From positions 1-64,000 of the forward strand of contig NZ_LVJR01000009.1 in the NCBI RefSeq assembly GCF_001617365.1: a DNA stretch of 64,000 bases. Reading direction: 5' to 3'. A program made the translations under genes and the position numbers. Source of the DNA: Rhodanobacter sp. FW104-R8 (lineage in GTDB: Bacteria > Pseudomonadota > Gammaproteobacteria > Xanthomonadales > Rhodanobacteraceae). The notes under the pieces were generated by a model. The model searched no databases. It was not told the origin of the DNA and worked only from the letters and a program-made list of their open reading frames with translations. Shown piece by piece: positions 1 to 10,100 of the stretch (position 1 is its first letter; each line of letters opens with the position of its first letter).

Positions 1-19
1 GCCCGCTCGCGAAGGGCGG

Positions 20-511
20 TCAGCGGCATGTGGCCTCCATGAACACCGCGCACAGCGCTTCCATCCCGGCGCGGTCGTCCTCGTCGAAGCGGTCGGTGAC
101 CGGGCTGTCGACGTCCCATACGCCGAGCAGGCTGCCGTCGGGCTTCACCAGCGGCACCACGATCTCCGACTGCGAGGCGGCGTCGCAGGCGATATGCCCG
201 GCGAACGCGTTGACGTCGCGCACCAGTTGGGTCTGCCGGGTCTGCGCGGCGGTGCCGCAGACGCCGCGGCCCAGCGCGATGCGGATGCACGCCGGCTTGC
301 CCTGGAACGGGCCGACCACCAGCTCGTGGCCGTCGTACAGGTAGAAGCCGGCCCAGTTCACCTGCGGCAGGCTGTGGTAGACCAGCGCGCCGAAGTTCGC
401 CGCGTTTGCGACCAGGTCGCGTTCGCCGGCGAGGATGCCGCGCGCCTGCCGCAGCAGGTCGTCGTAGTGCTCGCGCTTGCTGGCGTAGGCATGGGTTTTC
501 AGTTCGAACAT
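20..511 (-). CDS. msrC: Free methionine-(R)-sulfoxide reductase (GAF-domain fRMsr)
   Basis: A 163-residue single GAF-domain protein, the usual size for fRMsr, which reduces free (not protein-bound) L-methionine-(R)-sulfoxide in the cytoplasm using thioredoxin. The three family cysteines are visible: Cys75 in KPACIRI, Cys85 in RGVCGTA and Cys109 in HIACDAAS, followed by the SEIVVPL strand and the GVWDVDSP motif. It is transcribed away from bioD, and the 113 bp between them would hold both promoters. The ATG is the only good start before the conserved N-terminus. Assignment rests on motif content and length. Confidence 0.9.
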   Translation of the reverse strand: MFELKTHAYASKREHYDDLLRQARGILAGERDLVANAANFGALVYHSLPQVNWAGFYLYDGHELVVGPFQGKPACIRIALGRGVCGTAAQTRQTQLVRDVNAFAGHIACDAASQSEIVVPLVKPDGSLLGVWDVDSPVTDRFDEDDRAGMEALCAVFMEATCR

Positions 512-624
512 GCGATGGGTCCGGCGCCAAAGCCCGTATTATGCGCGCAGCCATCGACAGGGAGACGCCACGTGAACTTGACCGGAGCACGCCGGAGCGC
601 CGTCGCCGTGCGGTGCGTGCAGGC

Positions 625-1305
625 ATGAGCCGCGCGGTGTTCGTCGCCGGCACCGACACCGGCATCGGCAAGACCCACGCAGCGTGCACGCTGCTGCACG
701 CGTTGCGCGCGGCGGGCCGCGGCGCCTGCGGCATGAAGCCGGTGGCCAGCGGCTGCATGGAAACACCGGAGGGCCTGCGTAGTGACGACGCGCTGGCGCT
801 GCTGGCGGCCGGCGGCGACGCGAGCCTGCCGTACGCGCTGGTCAACCCGGTGGCGCTGCGCGAGCCGCTGTCGCCGCACCTGGCGGCGGCGCACGACGGC
901 GTGGCGATTTCTCTCGCACCGCTGCGCGCGGCATTCGATCAATTGAGCGCCGGCCATCAATGCGTGGTGGTCGAGGGCGTCGGCGGCTGGCTGGTGCCGC
1001 TGGCGCCGGGGTTGCTGGCAGCGGACATCGCGAAGCAGTGGCGGTTGCCGGTGATCCTGGTGGTGGGCATGCGGCTGGGCTGTCTCAACCACGCCCTGCT
1101 CAGCGCGCGGGCGATCGTGGCCGACGGCTGCCGGCTGCTCGGCTGGATTGGCAACCGCGTCGACCCGGCGATGGACGCGCCGGAGGAAAACCTGGCCACC
1201 CTGCGCGAACTGCTGCCGGCGCCGTGCCTGGGCGTGCTGCCGCACGGCGTGGCGCCGGCGCAGGCGGCCGACCGGCTGCGTGCTGCCGTGGCGGCGTTGG
1301 ACTGA
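625..1305 (+). CDS. bioD: Dethiobiotin synthase BioD
   Basis: 226 residues. The ATP-dependent synthetase closes the ureido ring of dethiobiotin from 7,8-diaminononanoate and CO2 in biotin synthesis. The P-loop GTDTGIGKT lies at the extreme N-terminus, MKPVASGC follows, and EGVGGWLVPL supplies the Mg/ATP-site Glu-Gly-x-Gly-Gly. The open frame continues upstream to 406, but homologues start right before the FVAGTDTG strand, so I chose the ATG at 625. It is not adjacent to other bio genes here. The short gene at 1358 may be co-transcribed. Confidence 0.93.
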   Translation: MSRAVFVAGTDTGIGKTHAACTLLHALRAAGRGACGMKPVASGCMETPEGLRSDDALALLAAGGDASLPYALVNPVALREPLSPHLAAAHDGVAISLAPLRAAFDQLSAGHQCVVVEGVGGWLVPLAPGLLAADIAKQWRLPVILVVGMRLGCLNHALLSARAIVADGCRLLGWIGNRVDPAMDAPEENLATLRELLPAPCLGVLPHGVAPAQAADRLRAAVAALD

Positions 1306-1357
1306 ACTTCACATCCGGCATGCTGGGATAACCGCCTGCCCGAACACCGGAGACGCC

Positions 1358-1705
1358 ATGGCCCGCAACCACTACTACCTCTCGATCGCCGACCTGGCCC
1401 ACGCGCGCGGCGGCGATCCGCGCTTTGCCTACGACGGCGCCGGCCCGAACGACTTCGCTGCGGCACTGCAGCAGGCCTTGCGCGACGATGCCCTGTTCCA
1501 GCGCTGGCGCGCGGCGCAGCCCGATCCGGATGCGGTGGACGGCAGCCTCGGCGCCACCGATCCGGCGGCACAGGCGAGTGCGCGGGTCGCCGACCTGCGC
1601 ACCGACGTGGACCTGGTCACCGACCTGCCGATGAGCGTGGTGCGCCACCGGCTGTACCTGCTGATCGGCGCGGCGTGGCAGCTGCGCGACCTGCGCGCCG
1701 CCTGA
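1358..1705 (+). CDS. Hypothetical protein, 115 aa
   Basis: Small soluble acidic protein with no signal peptide or membrane segment. I do not recognise a domain with confidence. It starts MARNHYYLSIADLAHARG and ends in a helical segment SVVRHRLYLLIGAAWQLRDL. The composition (Ala, Asp, Leu, Arg rich, regular codon use) and a GGAGA ribosome site 5 nt before the ATG support a real gene. It lies 52 bp after bioD on the same strand, so co-transcription is plausible. Function unknown. Confidence 0.7.
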   Translation: MARNHYYLSIADLAHARGGDPRFAYDGAGPNDFAAALQQALRDDALFQRWRAAQPDPDAVDGSLGATDPAAQASARVADLRTDVDLVTDLPMSVVRHRLYLLIGAAWQLRDLRAA

Positions 1706-1808
1706 TACGCCGCGCCGCGCCCGGTTTGGAAAGTGCCCGCGCTGTCGGTACAGTCGACAGCCTCGACTACCCGCGCCCGGCGAAGGGCACGCCACCCAGG
1801 GATCTCCG

Positions 1809-4004
1809 ATGTTCCGTTTGCGCACGATTGTGATCGCCACCACGATGGCTCTGGCCGCCTGCTCGCAGCAGCCGAACGGAGCCGCCAACTCGCCCGCGCC
1901 GGCCGCCTCGGCGGCCAGCGCCGGCACCACCGCCCCGGCCGCCCCCGCGATGACCAGCAACCCGTTCTACAGTGCCAGCACGCTGCCGTTCCAGGCGCCG
2001 CCGTTCGACCGGATCAAGGATGCCGACTACCAGCCCGCGATCGAGGAGGGCATGCGGCAGCACCTGGCCGAGATCGAGAAGATCGCCAACGACCCGGCGG
2101 CGCCCACGTTCGAGAACACCTTCGTGGCGATGGAGAAATCCGGCGCCATGCTGAATCGCGTGATGGCGGTGTTCGGCGCGGTCACCGGCGCCAATACCGA
2201 CGACGCACTGCAGAAGGTGCAGGAAGACGAGGCGCCGAGGCTGGCCGCGCACCAGGATGCGATCCACCTCAACGGCAAGCTGTTCCAGCGCGTCGAGGCG
2301 ATCTACAACCAGCGCGACACGCTCAGGCTCGATCCGGAATCCGCCCGGCTGGTCGAGGTGGTCTACAAGAACTTCGTGCATGCCGGCGCCAAGCTGTCCG
2401 ATGCCGACAAGGCGAAGCTGAAGGACCTCAACAAGGAAGAGTCCACGCTGAGCACCGCGTTCACCAACAAGCTGCTGGCCGCCACCCGGGACGCCGCGCC
2501 GGTGGTCGCCGACAGGGCGAAGCTGGCCGGCCTGTCCGACGCCGAACTGGCTGCCGCCGCGCAGGCCGGCAAGGACCGCAAGCAGGACGGCAAGTACGTG
2601 CTGACCCTGCAGAACACCACCCAGCAGCCCGGGTTGCAGGACCTCACCGACCGCGACACCCGCCAGGCGCTGTTCGAGGCGTCGTGGAACCGCGCCGAAA
2701 AGGGCGACGCCAGCGACACCCGCAAGACGATCGAGCGGCTGGCGCAGATCCGCGCCGAGCAGGCGAAGCTGCTCGGCTATCCCGACTACGCCGCGTGGAA
2801 GCTGGACGACCAGATGGCGAAGACGCCGGAGACGGCGCTGAAGTTCATGCAGAACCTGGTGCCCGCGGTCACCGCCCGCGCGCAGGCCGAGGCGGGCGAC
2901 ATCCAGGCGCTGATCGACAAGCAGCACGGCGGCTTCAAGCTGGCGCCGTGGGACTGGAACTTCTACGCCGAGCAGGTGCGCAAGGCGAAGTACGACCTCG
3001 ACGCCAGCCAGATCAAGCCGTACTTCGAGCTGGACAACGTGCTGCAGAACGGCGTGTTCTACGCCGCCAACCAGTTGTACGGGCTGACCTTCAAGGAACG
3101 CCACGACATCCCGGTGTACCAGCCGGACGTGCGCGTGTTCGAGGTGTTCGACAAGGACGGCAGCTCGCTGGCGCTGTTCTATTGCGACTACTTCAAGCGC
3201 GACAACAAGAACGGCGGCGCCTGGATGGACAACTTCGTGCAGCAGTCGAAGCTGCTCGGCACCAGGCCGGTGATCTTCAACGTGGCCAACTTCGCCAAGC
3301 CGGCCGCGGGCCAGCCGGCGCTGCTCTCGTTCGACGACGTGGTCACCATGTTCCACGAGTTCGGCCATGCGCTGCACGGCATCTTCGCCGACGAGCAGTA
3401 CCCGACCCTGTCCGGCACCGCCACCGCGCGCGACTTCGTCGAGTTCCCGTCGCAGTTCAACGAGCACTGGGCTACCGACCCGAAGATATTCGCCAACTAC
3501 GCCAAGCACTACCAGACCGGCGCGCCGATGCCGCAGGCGCTGGTCGACAAGGTGAAGAAGGCCGGCAAGTTCAACAAGGGCTACGACATGACCGAGCTGG
3601 TCGCCGCCGCCCTGCTCGACATGAACTGGCACATGCTCGGCGCCGACGCGCCGCTGCAGGACGCCGACCGGTTCGAGGCCGCCGCGCTGAAGAAGGACGG
3701 CATCGACCTCGGCTACGTGCCGCCGCGTTACCGCTCCAGCTACTTCCAGCACATCTGGGGCAACGGCTACGCGGCCGGCTACTACGCCTACCTGTGGACG
3801 CAGATGCTGGCCGACGACGCGTTCGTGGGCTTCAAGGAGCACGGCGGCCTGACCCGCGGGAACGGCGACCGCTTCCGCGCGATGGTGCTCTCGCGCGGCA
3901 ACACCGAGGAGCTGGCGAAGATGTACCGCGACTGGCGCGGCCAGGATCCGCAGATCGAGCCGATGCTGGAAAACCGCGGGCTGAAGGACGCGCCGAAGCC
4001 GTAA
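1809..4004 (+). CDS. dcp: M3-family peptidyl-dipeptidase, lipoprotein (Dcp-like)
   Basis: 731-residue zinc metallopeptidase of the thimet oligopeptidase/Dcp family, which degrades oligopeptides by removing C-terminal dipeptides. The M3 zinc site is complete: HEFGH at residues 516-520 and the third ligand Glu545 in DFVEFPSQ. The N-terminus is a lipoprotein signal with lipobox LAAC (Cys18), followed by an Ala/Pro/Ser-rich linker to about residue 45. The enzyme is therefore predicted to sit in the periplasm on a lipid anchor, unlike cytoplasmic E. coli Dcp. A strong intrinsic terminator follows at 4027. Confidence 0.92.
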   Translation: MFRLRTIVIATTMALAACSQQPNGAANSPAPAASAASAGTTAPAAPAMTSNPFYSASTLPFQAPPFDRIKDADYQPAIEEGMRQHLAEIEKIANDPAAPTFENTFVAMEKSGAMLNRVMAVFGAVTGANTDDALQKVQEDEAPRLAAHQDAIHLNGKLFQRVEAIYNQRDTLRLDPESARLVEVVYKNFVHAGAKLSDADKAKLKDLNKEESTLSTAFTNKLLAATRDAAPVVADRAKLAGLSDAELAAAAQAGKDRKQDGKYVLTLQNTTQQPGLQDLTDRDTRQALFEASWNRAEKGDASDTRKTIERLAQIRAEQAKLLGYPDYAAWKLDDQMAKTPETALKFMQNLVPAVTARAQAEAGDIQALIDKQHGGFKLAPWDWNFYAEQVRKAKYDLDASQIKPYFELDNVLQNGVFYAANQLYGLTFKERHDIPVYQPDVRVFEVFDKDGSSLALFYCDYFKRDNKNGGAWMDNFVQQSKLLGTRPVIFNVANFAKPAAGQPALLSFDDVVTMFHEFGHALHGIFADEQYPTLSGTATARDFVEFPSQFNEHWATDPKIFANYAKHYQTGAPMPQALVDKVKKAGKFNKGYDMTELVAAALLDMNWHMLGADAPLQDADRFEAAALKKDGIDLGYVPPRYRSSYFQHIWGNGYAAGYYAYLWTQMLADDAFVGFKEHGGLTRGNGDRFRAMVLSRGNTEELAKMYRDWRGQDPQIEPMLENRGLKDAPKP

Positions 4005-4026
4005 GCGGCACGTTGCGCCTGCATGC

Positions 4027-4061
4027 AGATCGGGCCCGCCGCGCGCGGGCCCGATCTTTTT
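4027..4061 (+). terminator. Rho-independent terminator after dcp
   Basis: Perfect 13-bp stem AGATCGGGCCCGC / GCGGGCCCGATCT around a 5-nt loop, followed by a T tract, 22 bp after the dcp stop. It separates dcp from the antiporter gene. Confidence 0.92.
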
Positions 4062-4153
4062 CGGCAACCCCGTCGTGGAAACGCGGCGTGGTTGCCGTGG
4101 GTGCGTCCGCGGCGTGGAATAATCGGCCATACCCCGACCGGAGCGGCCCGCGC

Positions 4154-5986
4154 GTGGACAGCCATCATTTCCTGCAGACCGCGGTGGTGTTCCTGCTCGC
4201 CACGGTGATCGCGGTGCCGCTGACCAAGCGTTTCCGGCTCGGCGCGGTGCTCGGCTACCTGATCGCCGGCGTGGCGATCGGCCCGCAGCTGCTGGGCCTG
4301 GTCAGCGATACCGCGGGGGTCGCCGCGATCTCCGAGTTCGGCGTGGTGCTGATGCTGTTCGTGATCGGCATGGAGCTGTCGCCGCAGCGCCTGTGGGTGA
4401 TGCGCCGCGCGGTGTTCGGCATGGGTCTGCTGCAGGTGCTCAGCTGCAGCGTGGCGATCGGTGCGGCGGCGTATTTCCTGTTCGGCCTGCCCGGCAAGGG
4501 CGCGGCGGTGGTCGGCGGCAGCCTGGCGCTGTCGTCCACCGCGTTCGGCCTGCAGATCCTGGCCGAGCGCAAGGAGGCCGGTTCGGCCTACGGCCGCCAG
4601 GTGTTCGCGATCCTGCTGTTCCAGGACCTGGCGGCGATTCCGCTGATCGCCGCGGTGCCGCTGCTGGCGTCGGCGGCGGGGGCGCAGAGTTTCGACCTGG
4701 TCGCGCTGCTGCGCACCACCGGCGTGATCGTGGCGGTGGTGGTCGGCGGCCGCTACCTGTTGCGGCCGGTGTTCCGCTTCGTGGCGCGCGCGGATTCGGT
4801 GGAGGTGTTCACCGCCACCGCGCTGCTGGTGGTGATGGGCGTGGCCCTGCTGATGGAGATGGCCGGGGTTTCCGCCACGCTGGGCGCGTTCCTCGCCGGC
4901 GTGCTGCTGGCCGATTCGGAGTACCGGCACGAGATCGAATCCAACATCGAGCCGTTCAAGGGCCTGCTGCTGGGGCTGTTCTTCATCAGCGTCGGCATGT
5001 CGATGGACATCTCGCTGCTGTTGCACCGGCCGGGCCTGCTGCTGGGGCTGGTGGCGGCGCTGCTGCTGCTGAAGAGCGTGCTGCTGTGGCCGCTGGGACG
5101 GCTGCTGGGCGGGCTCAACCGTTCGGACACGCTGCGCCTGGTGGTGCTGCTGGCCTGCGGCGGCGAGTTCGCCTTCGTGGTGCTCAAGCAGGCGGCCGAA
5201 CAGCGCCTGGTCGGCACGGCCCAGCACGATGTGCTGGTGCTGGCGCTCACCCTCACGATGGCGCTGACCCCGCTGCTGGTGGTGCTGGCGGCGAAGGCGC
5301 TGAACGTGAAGCCGAAGAAGCCGGTGCGCGAGTTCGACACGATCGAGGCCGACACACCGCGGGTGATCATCGCCGGCTTCGGCCGGGTCGGCCAGATCAT
5401 CGCCCGGGTGCTGCGCGCGCAGGGCATCCCGTTCGTGGCGCTGGAGCATTCGGCCGAGCAGGTGGACCAGTCGCGCCGCTTCGGCAACATCAACCTGTTC
5501 TTCGGCGACCCGGCGCGGCCAGAGCTGCTGCGCGCAGCGCAGGCCGAGAGGGCCGAGGTGTTCGTGCTGGCCACCGACGATCCGGAGGCGAACCTGCGCA
5601 CCGCCCGGCTGGTGCGGCGGCAGTACCCGCACCTGAAGATCATCGCCCGCGCGCGCAACCGCCAGCACGTGTTCCGGCTGATGGACATGGGCGTGGAGGA
5701 GCCGATCCGCGAGACCTTCCACTCCAGCCTCAAGATGACCCGCAAGACGCTGGAGGCGCTGGGCCTGCCGCACGAGCTGGCGGCCGACCGGGTCGAGCGC
5801 TTCCGCCGCTACGACGAGGACCTGCTGAAGAAGCAGGCGCTGGTCTACGACGACGAGACCAAGCTGATGCAGAGCACCCGCGAGGCGATGATCGACCTGC
5901 AGCGGCTGTTCGAGGCGGATGCCGAGCGCAGCGCGGAACGCGAGCGCCAGCGCGACGCCGGAGTGCCGCTGGCCGACGGCGACTGA
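4154..5986 (+). CDS. Kef-type K+/H+ antiporter (CPA2) with C-terminal RCK domain
   Basis: 610 residues from a GTG start giving VDSHHFLQTAVVFL. The N-terminal ~385 residues form about 12 membrane helices of the monovalent cation:proton antiporter-2 family, with the family signature ESNIEPFKGLLLGLFFISVG. From about residue 400 an RCK/TrkA-N domain follows, with Rossmann motif GFGRVG, then a charged coiled-coil-like tail. KefB/KefC proteins export K+ under electrophile or glutathione-adduct control. No KefF/KefG ancillary flavoprotein is adjacent. The longer open frame reaching 1733 is only read-through opposite dcp. The membrane family is certain; KefB versus KefC versus YbaL is not. Confidence 0.88.
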   Translation: MDSHHFLQTAVVFLLATVIAVPLTKRFRLGAVLGYLIAGVAIGPQLLGLVSDTAGVAAISEFGVVLMLFVIGMELSPQRLWVMRRAVFGMGLLQVLSCSVAIGAAAYFLFGLPGKGAAVVGGSLALSSTAFGLQILAERKEAGSAYGRQVFAILLFQDLAAIPLIAAVPLLASAAGAQSFDLVALLRTTGVIVAVVVGGRYLLRPVFRFVARADSVEVFTATALLVVMGVALLMEMAGVSATLGAFLAGVLLADSEYRHEIESNIEPFKGLLLGLFFISVGMSMDISLLLHRPGLLLGLVAALLLLKSVLLWPLGRLLGGLNRSDTLRLVVLLACGGEFAFVVLKQAAEQRLVGTAQHDVLVLALTLTMALTPLLVVLAAKALNVKPKKPVREFDTIEADTPRVIIAGFGRVGQIIARVLRAQGIPFVALEHSAEQVDQSRRFGNINLFFGDPARPELLRAAQAERAEVFVLATDDPEANLRTARLVRRQYPHLKIIARARNRQHVFRLMDMGVEEPIRETFHSSLKMTRKTLEALGLPHELAADRVERFRRYDEDLLKKQALVYDDETKLMQSTREAMIDLQRLFEADAERSAERERQRDAGVPLADGD

Positions 5987-6065
5987 GCGGGATCGTCCGC
6001 GTCGCGGAGGGCAAGGGCGCCGGGCGTGTGTCAACCGGTCGCCGGCTCCGGCGTTGCCCGGCAGC

Positions 6066-7199
6066 ATGCTCCCCGATAACCGACCTGCTGCAGGCCCCGT
6101 GGTGATCCGCTTCGGCCGGCTTGGCGACACCGTCCTGCTGCAGCCGTTGCTGCACAAACTGCATTTGCGCTACGGCCGGCCGTGCCGGCTGCTGGCGCTG
6201 GGGGACTGGCCGCCCGTGCTGTATTCGGCGGCGCCCGAGGTGGCCGGGTGCATTCCCCTGGACTCGCAGTACGGGCCGCTGTGGATGCGCCCGCGGCGCT
6301 GGCGCGCGGCGCTGGCGCTGCGGCGCCTGCGCGGCGCGCCGCTGTACATCAGCGAACCGCTGGAGCGCACGCGGACCAAGGTGCGCCCGATGCTGGCGCT
6401 GGCCGGGGTGAGCGCCGGCCATTGCACGTTCATCGAGGACATGCCGGAGATCGCGGACGAGCACTGGGTCGACATGCTGCTGCGTTTCGGCGACACCACG
6501 CCGCCGGCGTTCCGCGCCTCCTGTGCGCCGCTGGCGACGCCGGTGCCGGCCGCGCCGCAGCTGCGGGCCAGCGCGGCCGAGCGCGCCGATGGCGATGCGT
6601 GGCTGCGGGCGCACGGCCTGGCGGGCCGCCCGCTGGTGCTGCTGCAGCCCGCCAACAAGCGCACGATGCGCTGGAACGGGGTGCGTGCCGCCGGGGATGA
6701 CGACAAGTCGTGGCCGGCGTCGTGCTGGGCGGCGCTGGCGCGCGCCATCGGACGCCAGCTGCCTCACGCGCAGGTGCTGTTCTGCGGCTCGCCGGCCGAG
6801 GCGAGCTACCTCGATGCGCTGATGTCGACCGTGGGCCGGGGGCTGCCCCGGATCGCTGCCGCGGCGCTGCCGCTCGGCCGCCTCAAGGCCCTGCTCGAGG
6901 TCGCGCACAGCATGGTCTCGGTGGATACCGGGCCGGGACACCTGGCCGCGGCCATGGGCTGCCCGCTGGTGGTGCTGATGGGCTCCCGCTCGCCGCGGCT
7001 GTGGACGCCGCGCAGCGGCGCGGGCAGCGACGTGGTGGTGCTGGGCGGCCTGCCGGTGGTGCGGCGCGTGGACGAGATCGCCACGTCGCAGGTGCTGGAT
7101 GCGTGGCGCTCGCTGCGCTGGCGCCACGCCGCGGCGACGGCTGCGGCGGCGGAGGATGACGCCGTGGCGGAAGCCTATTCGGCCGGCTGGGCCGGCTGA
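6066..7199 (+). CDS. Glycosyltransferase family 9 (heptosyltransferase-like)
   Basis: 377 residues with GT-B fold features of ADP-heptose:LPS heptosyltransferases. The N-terminal Rossmann start is VVIRFGRLGDTVLLQPLLHK, the C-terminal domain has the HSMVSVDTGPGHLAAAMGCP donor-site motif, and GSRSPRLWTP follows. The likely role is sugar transfer in LPS core or another cell-surface glycan on the inner face of the cytoplasmic membrane. No other LPS genes are adjacent, so the acceptor is unknown. I chose the ATG at 6066 because homologues begin a few residues before the IRFGRLGD strand. Its 3' end overlaps the convergent ankyrin gene by 25 bp. Confidence 0.85.
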   Translation: MLPDNRPAAGPVVIRFGRLGDTVLLQPLLHKLHLRYGRPCRLLALGDWPPVLYSAAPEVAGCIPLDSQYGPLWMRPRRWRAALALRRLRGAPLYISEPLERTRTKVRPMLALAGVSAGHCTFIEDMPEIADEHWVDMLLRFGDTTPPAFRASCAPLATPVPAAPQLRASAAERADGDAWLRAHGLAGRPLVLLQPANKRTMRWNGVRAAGDDDKSWPASCWAALARAIGRQLPHAQVLFCGSPAEASYLDALMSTVGRGLPRIAAAALPLGRLKALLEVAHSMVSVDTGPGHLAAAMGCPLVVLMGSRSPRLWTPRSGAGSDVVVLGGLPVVRRVDEIATSQVLDAWRSLRWRHAAATAAAAEDDAVAEAYSAGWAG

Positions 7200-10100
7200 C
7201 GCAGGGTCTGCCGCACGCTGGGGATCGCGTTGCTGCGCGTGGACAGCTCGTGCGCGATGTCGACGTAGCCCAGGTGCCGCGCCACTTCGGCGGCAGTGCG
7301 GCCGAACGCGTCCACCGCGCCGCGGTCGGCGCCGCGCGACAGCAGCACGCGCGCCGGCGGCAGCAGCGCGTGCATCGCGCAGGCGTGCAGCGCGGTGACG
7401 CCGCGCTGGTCGGCGTGGCCGACCTTGGCGCCGGCCTCCAGCAGCGGCGGCACCAGCGCGCCGATATGCGTGGCGTCGCAGGCGCTGCCGGGGCGCAGCT
7501 GCGCGCCCAGCAGCAGCAGCAGCGGGGTCTTGCCTTCGCTGTCGGCGTGGTTGATGTCGGCGCCGTGCTTGAGCAGGCTGTCGAACAGGCGGCGTGCGCG
7601 CAGGCTGTCGTTGTGCTCGAAGCCGAACTGCGCGGCGGCGTGCAGCGCGCTGCGGCCGGCGCCGTCGGCCGCATTGACGTCGGCGCCGGCGTCGAGCAAC
7701 TGCTCGGCGATTTCCGGGTAGCCCATCGCGGCGGCCACCATCAGCGCGGTGGCTTCGTTCGGCAGGCGCTGGTCGACGGTTACCTGGTGTTGCAGCAGCA
7801 ATGCCACCAGCGCTTCGCGCCGGGCGGCGACCGCGGCGGCCAGCGGCGTCACACCGCTGTGCGCGGCCAGCGAGGGATCGGCGCCGGCGTCGAGCAGGCA
7901 GGCGGCGACCTCGCGGTGCCCGGCACCGCAGGCGCGCAGCAGGGCCGAGGCGCCCTGCTCGTCGCGGGTGTCCACGGCGAAGCCCAGCTCCAGCAGGCGC
8001 TGCACCGAGGCGAGGGCGCCGGCCGAGGCCGCGGCCGGCAGGTCGGTGGCGCGCAGCGGGCGGTGCGGCCGCGGCCAGTCGCGCCAGTCCAGCCAGCGCT
8101 CCACCGCCGGCAGTTCCAGCGCCAGTCCCAGCGGCGTCTCGCCGTTCGCGTCGGCGGCTTCGGGGTTGGCGCCGTGGGCGATCAGCGCGCGCGCCAGCGG
8201 CAGCGCCTGCGCACCGTGTTCCAGCGCGGCGAACAGCGGCGTACGGCCGTCGCGGTCGCGCGTGTTCGGATCGCAGCCGCGCGCCAGCAGGGCCTGCAGC
8301 AATGCGGGCTGGGCGTGGGCCGCGGCGAGCTGCAGCGGGGTGCGCCCGCGCGGGTCCGGGCCGAACGGGTCGGCGCCGCGCTCGAGCAGTTGCAGCGGCA
8401 AGGCGGTGCCCTGCGCCGCGCCGCCCAACTGGGCCAGCGCCCGCGCCAGCAAGCCGGCGCCGGCCGGGCTGGCGCCGGCTTGCAGCAGATCCTCCAGCGC
8501 CTCGGTCGCATCCGGCAATGCCGGCAGCAGGGCGTCGAACAGGCGCTGGCCGAGCGGCGGCAGCGCCGGCGCGTCGGCGGTGTCGGGGTCGTCGGTGCGC
8601 GGCGTCTCCAGCCGTGCCTCGGCGTCGAGGCCGTGATCGAGCAGCCAGCGGCGGGCGGCGGCCAGGCCGGGTGCGGCCAGGTCCAGGTAAAGCTGTGCCA
8701 GTTGCGGCTGCGGCCATTCGCGCACGCGTTCGGCGAAGCCCGAGACGATCGCCCAGTGGCCGAAGCGCAGCGCGTCGAGCAGGTGGGCGGGCGTGTCGCT
8801 GCCCTCGGCCAGCACGTCCTGGCTGAGGCTGGCCGGCAGCGGCGTGTCGGGGTCGAGCAGGGCGACCAGGTCCCAGCGGCCCGCGGCGGCGGCGTGGTCG
8901 AGCGCGCTGCGGCCGTCGCCGCCGGCGGCCTTCGGATCGGCACCCAGCGCGAGCAGCGCGCGCACCGTCTCGACATGGGCGTGCGGCGACTGGCAGGCCA
9001 GGGTGAGCGCGTCGCGGCCGTGGCTGTCGCGTGCGCTGGCGTCGGCCTCCGCCTCGGCCAGCAGCTGCACGATGCCGCCGGCGCCGGCGCGTGCCGCTTC
9101 CATCAGCGCGGTGCTGCCGTGGCGGTCGGCCAGGTTGACGTCGGCGCCGGCGGCGCACAGCGCGCGGACGATCTGTTCGTGGCCCTCGGCGGCGGCGGCG
9201 AGCAGCGCGCTGCGCTTGCGCGCGTCCACCGCATTGACCGCGGCGCGCTGCTTGAGCAGCAGCCTGACCCCGTCGGCGTCGTCGTCGGCGATGCCGGCGG
9301 CGGCGACCAGTGCCGGCTCGCCGCCGGCGGCCGGCGCCGGCTTGGCGCCGCGCTCGAGCAGGAATTTCACCAGCGGCCAGTTGGCGGCGCGGCAGGCGGT
9401 GGCCAGCGGGCTGACGCCGGCCTTGTTCAGCGCATCGATCGGCGCGGCGGCGTCCAGCAGCATCGCCGTCACGCCGGCATCGGCGCTGAGCACGGCGCCG
9501 TGCAGCGGGGTGTTGCCTTCGGCGTCGGTGACCAGCGGGCTGGCGCCGTTGGCGAGCAGGGTCAGCACCGCCTCGGCGCGGCCGTGCCAGCTGTCGCGGG
9601 TGGCGGCCAGCAGCGGGGTGATGCCGCCGCTGGCACGGTTCACGTCGGCGCCCCTGGCGATCAGCGCGCGCAGCAGGCGGGTATCGGGCAGCAGCGCGGC
9701 CAGCATCAGCGCCGGGCGCTGGTCGCGGTCGTCGGCGAGCGGCGCGGTATCCGGGTCGGCGCCGGCCTCGACCAGCGCCAGCGCGCGCTCGACGTCGCCG
9801 CCGCGGATCGCGGCCAGCAGCGCGGCGGCCTGCTCGGGCGTGCCGGCGGCGCGTTCCTGCTCGCTCAGCACCGGGCGCGGCGCGGCGGCGCGCGGGTCAT
9901 GGTCGCCGCGCCGGCGCGGCTGGTGCCGCTCGCACAGCAGGGCGCGCAGGGTGCGGTTGGCGATGACCAGGCAGCCCAGCGGCAGCAGCACCACGCCGTA
10001 GATCGCCAGCGCGGCGATGCGCGGCTCCGGCGGCAGCACGCCGTACAGCCCGGTCAGCGCGATCGCGCCGAAGGCCAGCACCAACAGCGCGAACGCGGCC

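Noticed and set aside
1-11. GCCCGCTCGCG at the window edge, like part of the 59.2-kb REP
   Set aside because: Too short and cut by the window edge; no inverted partner visible.
1733-4153. Long open frame running through dcp into the Kef antiporter (1417 codons)
   Set aside because: The first 807 codons are an out-of-frame shadow of the M3 peptidase; only the part from 4154 has family motifs.
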